Shown here piece after piece: positions 17,562 to 24,709 of a stretch of DNA of 64,000 nt (position 1 is the first letter of the stretch; every line of letters begins with the position of its first letter). Source of the DNA: Pseudomonas sp. URMO17WK12:I2 (lineage in GTDB: Bacteria; Pseudomonadota; Gammaproteobacteria; Pseudomonadales; Pseudomonadaceae); NCBI RefSeq assembly GCF_003253735.1, contig NZ_QKYW01000001.1, positions 1 to 64,000 of the forward strand, read 5' to 3'. Made by a program: the position numbers and the translations under genes. The notes below the pieces were generated by a model. It was given only the letters and a program-made list of their open reading frames with translations, had not been told where the DNA came from and ran no database searches.

Positions 17562-17616
17562 CCACCACGGACGGCCGTGGTGCAGACCTAATACCGGCGG
17601 GACGGCCCGCCTTTTT
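17562..17616 (+). ncRNA. Guanidine-II riboswitch (mini-ykkC)
   Basis: Two hairpins with identical ACGG tetraloops sit 13 bases apart. Hairpin 1 is CACCACGG-ACGG-CCGTGGTG (17563-17582, 8-bp stem). Hairpin 2 is GGCGGG-ACGG-CCCGCC (17596-17611, 6-bp stem). Paired hairpins with ACGR loops and a short linker directly before a start codon are the definition of the mini-ykkC motif. It precedes the guanidine/urea carboxylase ATG by about 20 bases. Hairpin 2 is followed by TTTTT, so it could also act as a terminator. A small hairpin CGAGG-GTT-CCTCG (17617-17629) covers the ribosome-binding site. Confidence 0.9.
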
Positions 17617-17630
17617 CGAGGGTTCCTCGA

Positions 17631-20600
17631 ATGTTTGAAAAACTACTGATCGCTAACCGCGGCGCCATCGCCTGCCGCATCCTGCGTACCCTGCGTGAGC
17701 TCGACGTCAAGGGCGTAGCCGTCTACTCCGAAGCCGACGTGGCCAGCCTGCATATCCAGCAGGCCGACGAGGCCTTCTCTCTCGGCGAAGGCCCGGCCGC
17801 GCAAACTTATCTGGTGGTCGACAAGATTCTCGGCGTCGCCAAGCAGACTGGTGCCAAAGCCATCCACCCCGGCTACGGCTTTCTCTCCGAAAACGCCGCC
17901 TTCGCCGAATCCTGCGAAGCGGCCGGCATCGCCTTCGTCGGCCCGACGCCCGAGCAACTGCGCGTGTTCGGCCTCAAGCACACCGCCCGCGCGCTGGCCA
18001 AACAGCACGGCGTGCCGATGCTCGAAGGCACCGAGCTGCTGGAAAACCTCGATGCCGCGCTGGTCGCAGGCGATGCCGTCGGCTACCCGGTGATGCTCAA
18101 GAGCACCGCTGGCGGCGGCGGTATCGGCATGCGCGTCTGCCGTTCGGCCGCGGAGCTGAGCGATGCCTTCGAGGCGGTCAAACGCCTGGGTCAGAACAAC
18201 TTCAGCGACAGCGGCGTATTTATCGAAAAATACATCCAGCGTGCCCGCCACCTGGAAGTGCAGGTATTCGGCGATGGCCAGGGTGAAGTGATCGCCCTCG
18301 GCGTGCGCGACTGCTCGGTGCAGCGCCGCAACCAGAAGGTGCTGGAAGAAACCCCGGCGCCCAACCTGCCCGCCGGCATGGCCGATGAGCTGTGCGCCGC
18401 GGCGATCAAGCTGGCCAAAGCGGTCAATTATCGCAGCGCCGGCACCGTCGAATTCGTCTACGACAGCGAGGCCGAGCGTTTCTACTTCCTGGAAGTGAAC
18501 ACCCGCCTGCAGGTCGAGCACGGCGTCACCGAACAGGTGTGGGGCGTCGACCTGGTGCGCTGGATGATCGAGCTGGCCGCCGGCGATCTGCCGCCGCTAC
18601 GCGAACTGGCAGCACGACTACAGCCCAGCGGCCATGCCATCCAGGCGCGGCTGTATGCCGAAGACCCGGGCCGTGAGTTCCAGCCCAGCCCCGGCCTGCT
18701 CACCGCCGTGCAGTTTCCCGAAGCCGACGGCAAGGCGCTGCGTATCGACACCTGGGTCGAGGCCGGCTGCGAGATTCCGCCCTACTTCGATCCGATGATC
18801 GCCAAGCTGATCACCTGGCAGCCAACCCGTGCACAAGCCAGCGCCGCGCTGGACAAAGCCCTGGCCGACTCGGTGCTGTACGGCGTGGAATGCAACCGCG
18901 ACTACCTGCGCCAGATACTTGCTGACGCGCCCTTCGCCAGCGGCTCGCCGTGGACGCGCTGCCTGGAAAACCTGGCCTACCAGGCCACTACCTTCGAGGT
19001 ACTCAGCGCCGGCACCCAGACCACCGTGCAGGACTTCCCTGGTCGCCTTGGCTACTGGGCCGTCGGCGTGCCACCGTCCGGGCCGATGGACAGCCGTGCC
19101 CTGCGCCTGGGCAACCGCCTGCTCGGCAATGAGGCAGGCGCCGCCGCGCTGGAAATCACCATGAGCGGCCCGCTGCTGCGCTTCAACACCGATGCGGTGA
19201 TCGCCGTGACCGGCGCCGAAATTCCCCTTAGCATCGATGGCGTGGAACAGCCGATGAATACCACGCTGCTGATCAAGGCCGGCAGCACCCTGGCCCTCGG
19301 TACCATCAATGGGCCCGGCGCGCGTAGCTATCTCAGCATTCGTGGCGGCATCCAAGTGCCGGATTACCTGGGCAGCAAGAGCACCTTCACCCTCGGCCAG
19401 TTCGGCGGCCACGGCGGTCGCGCCCTGCGCGCCGGGGACGTGTTGCATATCCCCGCTCTGGCGGATCGCCAGGCCGGTGCCCAACTGCCCGCCGAGCTGT
19501 ACCCTGCCCTGCCCGCGGTGCGCGAAATCCGCGTGATCTATGGCCCCCACGGCGCGCCGGAATACTTCACGCCCGCCTATATCGACACCTTTTTCGCCAC
19601 CGCCTGGGAAGTGCACTTCAACTCCAGCCGCACCGGCGTGCGCCTGATCGGGCCAAAGCCCGAGTGGGTGCGCGACAGCGGCGGCGAGGCGGGCCTGCAT
19701 CCTTCGAACATCCACGACAATCCCTACGCCATCGGCGCGGTGGATTTCACCGGCGACATGCCGGTGATCCTCGGCCCGGACGGCCCCAGCCTGGGCGGTT
19801 TCGTCTGCCCGGTGACCATCATCGAGGCCGACCTCTGGCAGCTCGGCCAGCTCAAGGCCGGCGACAAGGTGCGCTTCGTCGCTGTGGATATCGCCACGGC
19901 GCGGGAGCTGGCACAAGATAATGGTGGGCGCGGCCGGGCGGCGCTGCGCTTTAGCCGCGATGCAGGCGACACCCCTATCGCGGATAAATCCGCTCCCACA
20001 AAGGCATCCGACCTACAAAGCCCCATCGTGCTGGATATCGGCCAGGACGATACCCGTCTGGTCGCACGCCTGTCCGGCGACACCCATCTGCTGCTGGAAA
20101 TCGGCCAGCCCGAGCTGGATCTGGTGCTGCGCTTCCGTGGTCATGCGCTGATGCAGGCGCTGGAAGCCAAGAGCCTGGCCGGCGTGCTCGACCTGACGCC
20201 TGGCATCCGCTCGCTGCAGGTGCACTACCGGCCGGAAACCCTGGCGCTGCAGGCGCTGCTGGATATCGTCGCCGGCGAGTGGGACGCCGTCTGCGCCGCA
20301 CGCGACCTGAAGGTGCCGTCGCGTATCGTCCACCTGCCGCTGTCTTGGGACGACCCGGCCTGCCAGCTGGCGATAGAGAAATACATGACCACCGTGCGCA
20401 AGGACGCGCCCTGGTGCCCGAGCAACCTGGAGTTCATCCGCCGCATCAATGACCTGCCGAACCTGGATGAGGTTTACCGCACGGTGTTCGACGCCAGCTA
20501 CCTGGTCATGGGCCTGGGCGATGTCTACCTCGGTGCGCCGGTGGCCACGCCGTTGGACCCACGCCACCGCCTGGTCACCACCAAATACAACCCGGCACGC

Positions 20601-21266
20601 ACCTGGACCGCCGAGAACTCGGTGGGCATCGGCGGCGCCTATATGTGCGTGTACGGCATGGAAGGCCCCGGCGGCTACCAGTTCGTCGGCCGCACCCTGC
20701 AGATGTGGAACCGCTACCGCGCCGTGGCGGCCTTCGACGGCAAGCCCTGGCTGCTGCGCTTTTTCGACCAGATCCGCTTCTACCCGGTCAGTGCCGACGA
20801 ACTGCTGCGCATCCGCCGCGACTTCCCCCTGGGCCGTTTCGAGCTGCGCATCGAGCACAGCGAGCTGGCCCTGGCCGACTACCAGCACTTTCTCAGCGAG
20901 GAAGCCGACAGCATCGCCGCCTTCCGCGATCAGCAGCGCACGGCCTTCGCCGCCGAACGCCAACGCTGGATCGACTCCGGCCAGGCGCATTTCGAGAGCG
21001 ACGAAGGCGTGGCCGAGATGACCGAGGATGCACCGCTCGAGGCCGGCCAGCACAGCGTCGACAGCCATATCGCCGGCAACCTCTGGCAGGTGCAGGTCGA
21101 GGAAGGCGCCTCGGTCGAAGCCGGCGACGTGCTGGTGATTCTGGAATCCATGAAGATGGAGATCCCGCTCACCGCGCCGGTGGCCGGCATCGTCCGCGAG
21201 GTTCGCGTGCAGCCGGGCGCTGCGGTGCGCGCCGGCCAGCGGGTGGCCGTTATCGAACAGGCGTAA
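17631..21266 (+). CDS. Biotin-dependent guanidine/urea carboxylase
   Basis: 1211 residues. Biotin carboxylase with ATP-grasp lies at ~1-450 (LLIANRGAIACRI, glycine loop STAGGGGIGM, EVNTRLQVEHGVTE). The carboxyltransferase half AHS2/KipA-like is at ~455-770, the AHS1/KipI-like half at ~795-1010 and a biotin carrier domain at ~1140-1211. The biotin lysine is Lys1175 in ESMKMEI. Annotated homologues are called urea carboxylase, but those controlled by guanidine riboswitches carboxylate guanidine in preference to urea. The two riboswitches and the adjacent DUF1989 pair argue for guanidine. Residues ~782-796 come from an inserted REP-like palindrome between the two carboxyltransferase halves. No allophanate hydrolase domain or gene follows. 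Confidence 0.92.
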   Translation: MFEKLLIANRGAIACRILRTLRELDVKGVAVYSEADVASLHIQQADEAFSLGEGPAAQTYLVVDKILGVAKQTGAKAIHPGYGFLSENAAFAESCEAAGIAFVGPTPEQLRVFGLKHTARALAKQHGVPMLEGTELLENLDAALVAGDAVGYPVMLKSTAGGGGIGMRVCRSAAELSDAFEAVKRLGQNNFSDSGVFIEKYIQRARHLEVQVFGDGQGEVIALGVRDCSVQRRNQKVLEETPAPNLPAGMADELCAAAIKLAKAVNYRSAGTVEFVYDSEAERFYFLEVNTRLQVEHGVTEQVWGVDLVRWMIELAAGDLPPLRELAARLQPSGHAIQARLYAEDPGREFQPSPGLLTAVQFPEADGKALRIDTWVEAGCEIPPYFDPMIAKLITWQPTRAQASAALDKALADSVLYGVECNRDYLRQILADAPFASGSPWTRCLENLAYQATTFEVLSAGTQTTVQDFPGRLGYWAVGVPPSGPMDSRALRLGNRLLGNEAGAAALEITMSGPLLRFNTDAVIAVTGAEIPLSIDGVEQPMNTTLLIKAGSTLALGTINGPGARSYLSIRGGIQVPDYLGSKSTFTLGQFGGHGGRALRAGDVLHIPALADRQAGAQLPAELYPALPAVREIRVIYGPHGAPEYFTPAYIDTFFATAWEVHFNSSRTGVRLIGPKPEWVRDSGGEAGLHPSNIHDNPYAIGAVDFTGDMPVILGPDGPSLGGFVCPVTIIEADLWQLGQLKAGDKVRFVAVDIATARELAQDNGGRGRAALRFSRDAGDTPIADKSAPTKASDLQSPIVLDIGQDDTRLVARLSGDTHLLLEIGQPELDLVLRFRGHALMQALEAKSLAGVLDLTPGIRSLQVHYRPETLALQALLDIVAGEWDAVCAARDLKVPSRIVHLPLSWDDPACQLAIEKYMTTVRKDAPWCPSNLEFIRRINDLPNLDEVYRTVFDASYLVMGLGDVYLGAPVATPLDPRHRLVTTKYNPARTWTAENSVGIGGAYMCVYGMEGPGGYQFVGRTLQMWNRYRAVAAFDGKPWLLRFFDQIRFYPVSADELLRIRRDFPLGRFELRIEHSELALADYQHFLSEEADSIAAFRDQQRTAFAAERQRWIDSGQAHFESDEGVAEMTEDAPLEAGQHSVDSHIAGNLWQVQVEEGASVEAGDVLVILESMKMEIPLTAPVAGIVREVRVQPGAAVRAGQRVAVIEQA
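19975..20016. repeat. REP-like palindrome inserted in frame in the carboxylase gene
   Basis: The core GCGGAT-AA-ATCCGC (19980-19993) is a perfect palindrome followed by TCCCACAAAGG. This matches the common Pseudomonas intergenic repeat of the form GCGGATAAATCCGCTCC(C/T)ACA. Here it is translated as roughly IADKSAPTKASDLQ inside the linker between the two carboxyltransferase halves. The boundaries are approximate. Confidence 0.7.
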
Positions 21267-21515
21267 ACGCCTCGACCGAGCGGCGCGAACACCACGCTTC
21301 GCGCCGCTCGGCTTGCGCCCTGCCCAGCGCCCACCTAGCATGGCGGCCACCCCTCCAGAAGCCACCACCATGCCGTCACCGTCCGTCCACACTGCCAGCG
21401 CTCGCTTGCGGCTGCTCGCCCTGCCGGGTCGGCTCGCCGCCGCTTGCACTTCGGCCGCCGGCCACGACTGGAGCGGTAACGGGGCCGCCAATGGCCGGCT
21501 ACGCGAGCCAGCCCA

Positions 21516-21737
21516 ATGAACACCAACCTGTGCCCCGCCTGTGGCCAGCCCAACAGTTGCGCCCAGGCCACGAGCGACAACGAGGTGACGCATTGCTGGT
21601 GCTTCGCAGTCGAGGTCCAGCCGCAAGCGCTGCAGGAACTGCCGTCCGAGGCCTTGAACCGTGCCTGCCTGTGCCCGCGCTGCGCGGGGGCCGTGCACAG
21701 CTCTGTTTCCCAAGAGCACGACCGCGAGCCCGACTGA
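21516..21737 (+). CDS. Cysteine-rich CWC domain protein
   Basis: 73 residues with the Cys pattern of the small CWC family: CPACGQPNSC, then THCWCF, then CLCPRC. The paired cysteines suggest zinc or another metal, but no function is established. The stop lies 3 bases before the rsuA start, so the two genes are probably co-transcribed, an arrangement seen in other Pseudomonas. The 249 bases before it (21267-21515) contain no convincing gene or signal. Confidence 0.75.
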   Translation: MNTNLCPACGQPNSCAQATSDNEVTHCWCFAVEVQPQALQELPSEALNRACLCPRCAGAVHSSVSQEHDREPD

Positions 21738-21740
21738 ACC

Positions 21741-22433
21741 ATGCGCCTGGATCGCTTCCTGAGTAACTTCCCGCGCTTCAGCCGCCAGGACAGCCGCCTG
21801 CTGATCAGCGCCGGCCGCCTGCGCGTGGACGGCGAGATCATCTTTGATCCGCGCTTCGATATCCGCGACTTCCAGCGCGTGGAGCTGGACGACGAACTGC
21901 TGCAGGCCGGGCGCAGCGCGCGCTACTGGATGCTGCACAAACCGGTCGGCGTGGTCAGCGCCACCGAGCACGACGAACACCGCACCGTGCTCGACCTGCT
22001 CGATGAGCCGGACAAGCACGAGTTGCACCTGGCCGGGCGCCTGGATCTCAACACCAGTGGCCTGCTGCTGCTCACCAACGACGGGCGTTGGTCGCGGCGC
22101 ATCACCCAGCCCCAGCAGCGCAAGCCCAAGGTCTATCACGTCACCACCGAGCAACCGATCACCGACGACTACGCCGAGGTCTTCGCCCGCGGCCTGTACT
22201 TCGCCTTCGAAGACCTCACCACCCTGCCCGCCGAGCTGGACGTGCTGGACAGTCACCACGCACGGCTGACCCTGTTCGAAGGCCGCTACCATCAGGTCAA
22301 ACGCATGTTCGGCCACTTCCGCAACCGCGTCGTCGCCCTGCATCGCGAACGCATGGGCGAGATCGTCCTCGATCCGCAACTGGCGCCCGGCCAGTACCGC
22401 GCCCTCAGCACCGCAGAAATCGCCAGCGTCTGA
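21741..22433 (+). CDS. rsuA: 16S rRNA pseudouridine synthase RsuA
   Basis: 230 residues. An N-terminal S4 RNA-binding domain (~1-55, MRLDRFLSNFPRFSRQDSR) precedes a pseudouridine synthase domain with the family motif GRLDLNTSGLLLLT, catalytic Asp102. The RsuA family makes pseudouridine 516 in 16S rRNA. The length fits RsuA rather than the longer RluB/RluE relatives. It follows the CWC gene by 3 bases. Confidence 0.88.
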   Translation: MRLDRFLSNFPRFSRQDSRLLISAGRLRVDGEIIFDPRFDIRDFQRVELDDELLQAGRSARYWMLHKPVGVVSATEHDEHRTVLDLLDEPDKHELHLAGRLDLNTSGLLLLTNDGRWSRRITQPQQRKPKVYHVTTEQPITDDYAEVFARGLYFAFEDLTTLPAELDVLDSHHARLTLFEGRYHQVKRMFGHFRNRVVALHRERMGEIVLDPQLAPGQYRALSTAEIASV

Positions 22434-22665
22434 GCTGCCGCCGCCGATGGTCTGTGTGCCCTGGAAAAGGGGCGCCTGACTGTTGAGAAGAGCGCATGCC
22501 CCAGCCTTTTCCTTACAGTCCTGAAACCTGCGCTAACCATCCAATCACAAGATCCTCCAGCCTGACATTGCCTTGTCATGTCCAGGCGCTTTCCTAGCTA
22601 GGTGACTTGCCCGGTTTACGGTTCCCCGTCAGCCAGGTTCATCTTTTGCGCCCGGAGGAATCCAT

Positions 22666-23544
22666 ATGAAGCCAGCAATCGCTGTCATCGATGTTCACAG
22701 GACGTACAAGGTACATACCGAGTTTCACGCCACCCCCTCGGCGCAGAAGACCATCATCCTGGTCAACGGCTCGCTGGCAACCACCGCCTCCTTCGCGCAG
22801 ACGGTCAAATACCTTGGCACCCAGTTCAACGTGGTGCTTTTCGACCAGCCATACGCCGGCCAGTCGCGAGCGCACAACCGCAACGACCACTGCATAACCA
22901 AGGAAGACGAAGCGGCGATCCTGCTCGAGCTGATCGACCACTACCGGGCCCAGTACCTGATGTCGTTTTCCTGGGGCGGCATAGCCAGCATGCTGGCCCT
23001 GAGCAAACGCCCGCCGACCCTGGAAAAAGCCATCTTTGCCTCGTTCTCGCCGATCCTCAACGAGCCGATGCTCGACTACCTGAACCGCGCCCTGGTGTGC
23101 CTGAGCCGGGAGGATGGCGACCAGGTCGGTCACCTGATCAACACCACCATCGGCAAGCACCTGCCCTCGCTGTTCAAGCGTTACAACCACAAGCACACCA
23201 GCCGCCTGTCCGCCCACGAATACCGGCAGATGAACGCCCACGTGCAGCAGGTGCTGCGCATGCAGGCCCACTGCCACCTGGACCGCTTGGGCGGCATCGA
23301 TATCCCGCTGCTGTTCATCAACGGCGAACTCGACGAATACACCTCGGTCGCTGACGCCCGCCTGATGGCCCGCTACATCAACGACTGCCACTTCGCCACG
23401 GTCAGCAACGCCGGCCACTTTATCGACATGGAACACAAAAGCGCCTGGCTGCAGACCCAGAACGCCCTGCTGGCCTTTCTGCAACACAACACCACCAGCA
23501 AACGCTTCACCGTCCACACCGGCCTGCACGCCATGGCCGTATGA
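22666..23544 (+). CDS. phaG: PhaG, 3-hydroxyacyl-ACP:CoA transacylase/thioesterase-type enzyme
   Basis: 292 residues, alpha/beta-hydrolase fold. It follows PhaG of P. putida closely along its length as I recall that sequence: TIILVNGSLATTASFAQTV, NVVLFDQPYAGQS, IGKHLPSLFKR, and an acidic/His end NGELDEYT and NAGHFIDME. The nucleophile motif is SFSWGG with Ser102. PhaG diverts fatty-acid synthesis intermediates to medium-chain polyhydroxyalkanoate; the related RhlA makes rhamnolipid lipid heads. RhlA is the main alternative, but no rhlB or rhlR is nearby. GGAGGA 7 bases upstream sets the start. The 232-base upstream region shows no clear promoter. Confidence 0.85.
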   Translation: MKPAIAVIDVHRTYKVHTEFHATPSAQKTIILVNGSLATTASFAQTVKYLGTQFNVVLFDQPYAGQSRAHNRNDHCITKEDEAAILLELIDHYRAQYLMSFSWGGIASMLALSKRPPTLEKAIFASFSPILNEPMLDYLNRALVCLSREDGDQVGHLINTTIGKHLPSLFKRYNHKHTSRLSAHEYRQMNAHVQQVLRMQAHCHLDRLGGIDIPLLFINGELDEYTSVADARLMARYINDCHFATVSNAGHFIDMEHKSAWLQTQNALLAFLQHNTTSKRFTVHTGLHAMAV

Positions 23545-23557
23545 GGCGACGCAGAGC

Positions 23558-23600
23558 AGCCCGCGTAGCCTCGGCTGATCACCAACGGTCAACGCGGGCT
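23558..23600 (+). terminator. Possible terminator after phaG
   Basis: Inverted repeat AGCCCGCGT (23558-23566) and ACGCGGGCT (23592-23600) with a 25-nt loop, followed by TCATTT. It begins 14 bases after the phaG stop. The loop is long and the U-tract poor; it could instead be a dispersed Pseudomonas palindrome. Confidence 0.4.
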
Positions 23601-23628
23601 TCATTTCGCCGACGGATTCGGGTATAAA
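23600..23628 (+). promoter_or_regulatory. Candidate promoter of tRNA-Gly
   Basis: A -10 box TATAAA (23623-23628) has a weak -35 TTCATT 17 bases upstream, ending 12 bases before the mature tRNA 5' end. Only the -10 is convincing. Confidence 0.4.
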
Positions 23629-23639
23629 GGCGCCCTCAA

Positions 23640-23713
23640 GCGGGCTTCGTATAATGGCATTACCTGAGCTTCCCAAGCTCATGACGAGGGTTCGATTCCC
23701 TTAGCCCGCTCCA
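23640..23713 (+). tRNA. tRNA-Gly (anticodon CCC)
   Basis: A complete cloverleaf. The acceptor stem is GCGGGCT (23640-23646) with AGCCCGC (23703-23709), discriminator T and encoded CCA. The anticodon stem-loop is TGAGC-TTCCCAA-GCTCA, giving anticodon CCC. The T-arm is GAGGG-TTCGATT-CCCTT. A strong terminator follows 13 bases later. Confidence 0.95.
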
Positions 23714-23726
23714 GATCAGAAACACT

Positions 23727-23753
23727 AAAGCCCTGTTTTTACAGGGCTTTTTT
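23727..23753 (+). terminator. Rho-independent terminator after tRNA-Gly
   Basis: Stem AAAGCCCTGT/ACAGGGCTTT with a TTTT loop and a following T-tract. Being symmetrical, it may also serve the minus-strand antitoxin gene ending at 23792. Confidence 0.85.
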
Positions 23754-23791
23754 GTGGGCGGCGTTCGGAGCTGTCGAAGAAGTGTCGAAAC

Positions 23792-24079
23792 CTAGGCGGA
23801 CAGTGCCTGGATGACGTGCTTGGGGTCGTTGTGGATAGCACGCAGCAACGCCTTGGCCGGGCCGGTCGGTTCGCGGCGGCCTTGTTCCCAGTTGCGCAGG
23901 GTGCCGAGCTGCACATCGATCATGGCCGCGAACTTGGCTTGCGTAAGGCCAGTGGCCTTGCGGATCTCTTTCACCTGCAGGGCGTCCACGGTGAATTCCC
24001 TGGATGGCTGGCGTTCGCCCCGTTGAATCTCGTCCATCTGCTGAACGCTTTCCAGCAGGTCGTCGAAGAACTTGTTCAT
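23792..24079 (-). CDS. NadS-type HTH antitoxin
   Basis: 95 residues. The C-terminal half is an XRE-type helix-turn-helix (VKEIRKATGLTQAKFAAMIDVQLGTLRNWEQGRREP, residues ~38-75) ending PTGPAKALLRAI, typical of NadS/HigA antitoxins. It lies 5 bases downstream of the toxin gene, giving the toxin-first order of this family. The start is set by GGAGGT 6 bases before the ATG. It is expected to bind the toxin and repress the pair's promoter. Confidence 0.85.
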   Translation of the reverse strand: MNKFFDDLLESVQQMDEIQRGERQPSREFTVDALQVKEIRKATGLTQAKFAAMIDVQLGTLRNWEQGRREPTGPAKALLRAIHNDPKHVIQALSA

Positions 24080-24084
24080 GGTGA

Positions 24085-24399
24085 TTACCTCCACCGCTCG
24101 ATAATTTGCTTGAGCACTTTGCGCTCGTCTGCCGACAGATCATCCTTCTCGTTCTTCGGGTAGATCAGCAACAGCGCAATCTGCGAAGCGGACGTGAAGT
24201 GATAGTAGATGACCCTGGAACCACCCCGTTTGCCATGGCCGCTTGAAGCCACTCGTACCTTACGGATGCCACCTGTACCTTCGATCACATCACCAATATC
24301 TGGTCTATCAGCCAGTTCGCGCTGAAAGTCCGAATAGCTGTCGTCAGTCAGCAGCTCTTTCAGGCGCTTGGTGAAGATGGGAGTCTCGATAAAGATCAT
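24085..24399 (-). CDS. RelE/HigB-like toxin
   Basis: 104 residues of the RelE-fold family partnered with NadS: MIFIETPIFTKRL at the N-terminus, central GGIRKVRVASSGHGKRGGSRVIYYHF and C-terminal IYPKNEKDDLSADERKVLKQII. Members cleave mRNA, usually on the ribosome. The ATG is preferred to a TTG two codons upstream. The pair sits just after tRNA-Gly in an otherwise conserved backbone, which suggests recent acquisition. Confidence 0.85.
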   Translation of the reverse strand: MIFIETPIFTKRLKELLTDDSYSDFQRELADRPDIGDVIEGTGGIRKVRVASSGHGKRGGSRVIYYHFTSASQIALLLIYPKNEKDDLSADERKVLKQIIERWR

Positions 24400-24553
24400 G
24401 CGCAATAGTACGCCAATGGCGCACCCCCTTCAATTGGATGCCGGACGGTAGCTGCGTGATATCCCTCTTGTAGCCTAGCCAACCCCGAGCATTCTGGAGC
24501 CGAACCCGCTCCAGCGCGGCGGCGGCAGAAAGCGTGTAAAATCCGCGCGCACA

Positions 24554-24609
24554 TGAGTAGGGCTATGGCGTTGCGTGAGCTGAAAAAGGGTTCGAATCCT
24601 TTACTCACC
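24554..24609 (+). other. tRNA-like 3' half (T-arm plus acceptor remnant)
   Basis: A standard T-arm, AAGGG-TTCGAAT-CCTTT (24586-24602), is followed by an acceptor-like ACTCACC. TGAGTA at 24554-24559 can pair with TACTCA (24602-24607). Only 26 bases lie between the 5' strand and the T-arm, too few for D and anticodon arms, and no CCA is encoded. It could be a degenerate tRNA or an attachment-site scar. The rest of the 24400-24709 gap shows nothing else clear. Confidence 0.4.
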
Positions 24610-24709
24610 TTCTTGGGCATCACTACCGATGCCCTGCCCTCGCAGAGCTTTTCTCGCCTCTGGCCCAACGGCAAACCCGCACCCCACGGTAAAAACGGAC
24701 AACAAGACG

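Noticed and set aside
21313..21519. 68-codon plus-strand frame before the CWC gene
   Set aside because: No ribosome-binding site, low-complexity Ala/Pro/Ser content, overlaps the next gene start; more likely non-coding.
20013..22379. 788-codon minus-strand frame across the carboxylase end and rsuA
   Set aside because: High-GC shadow frame; both overlapped plus-strand genes are well-supported families.
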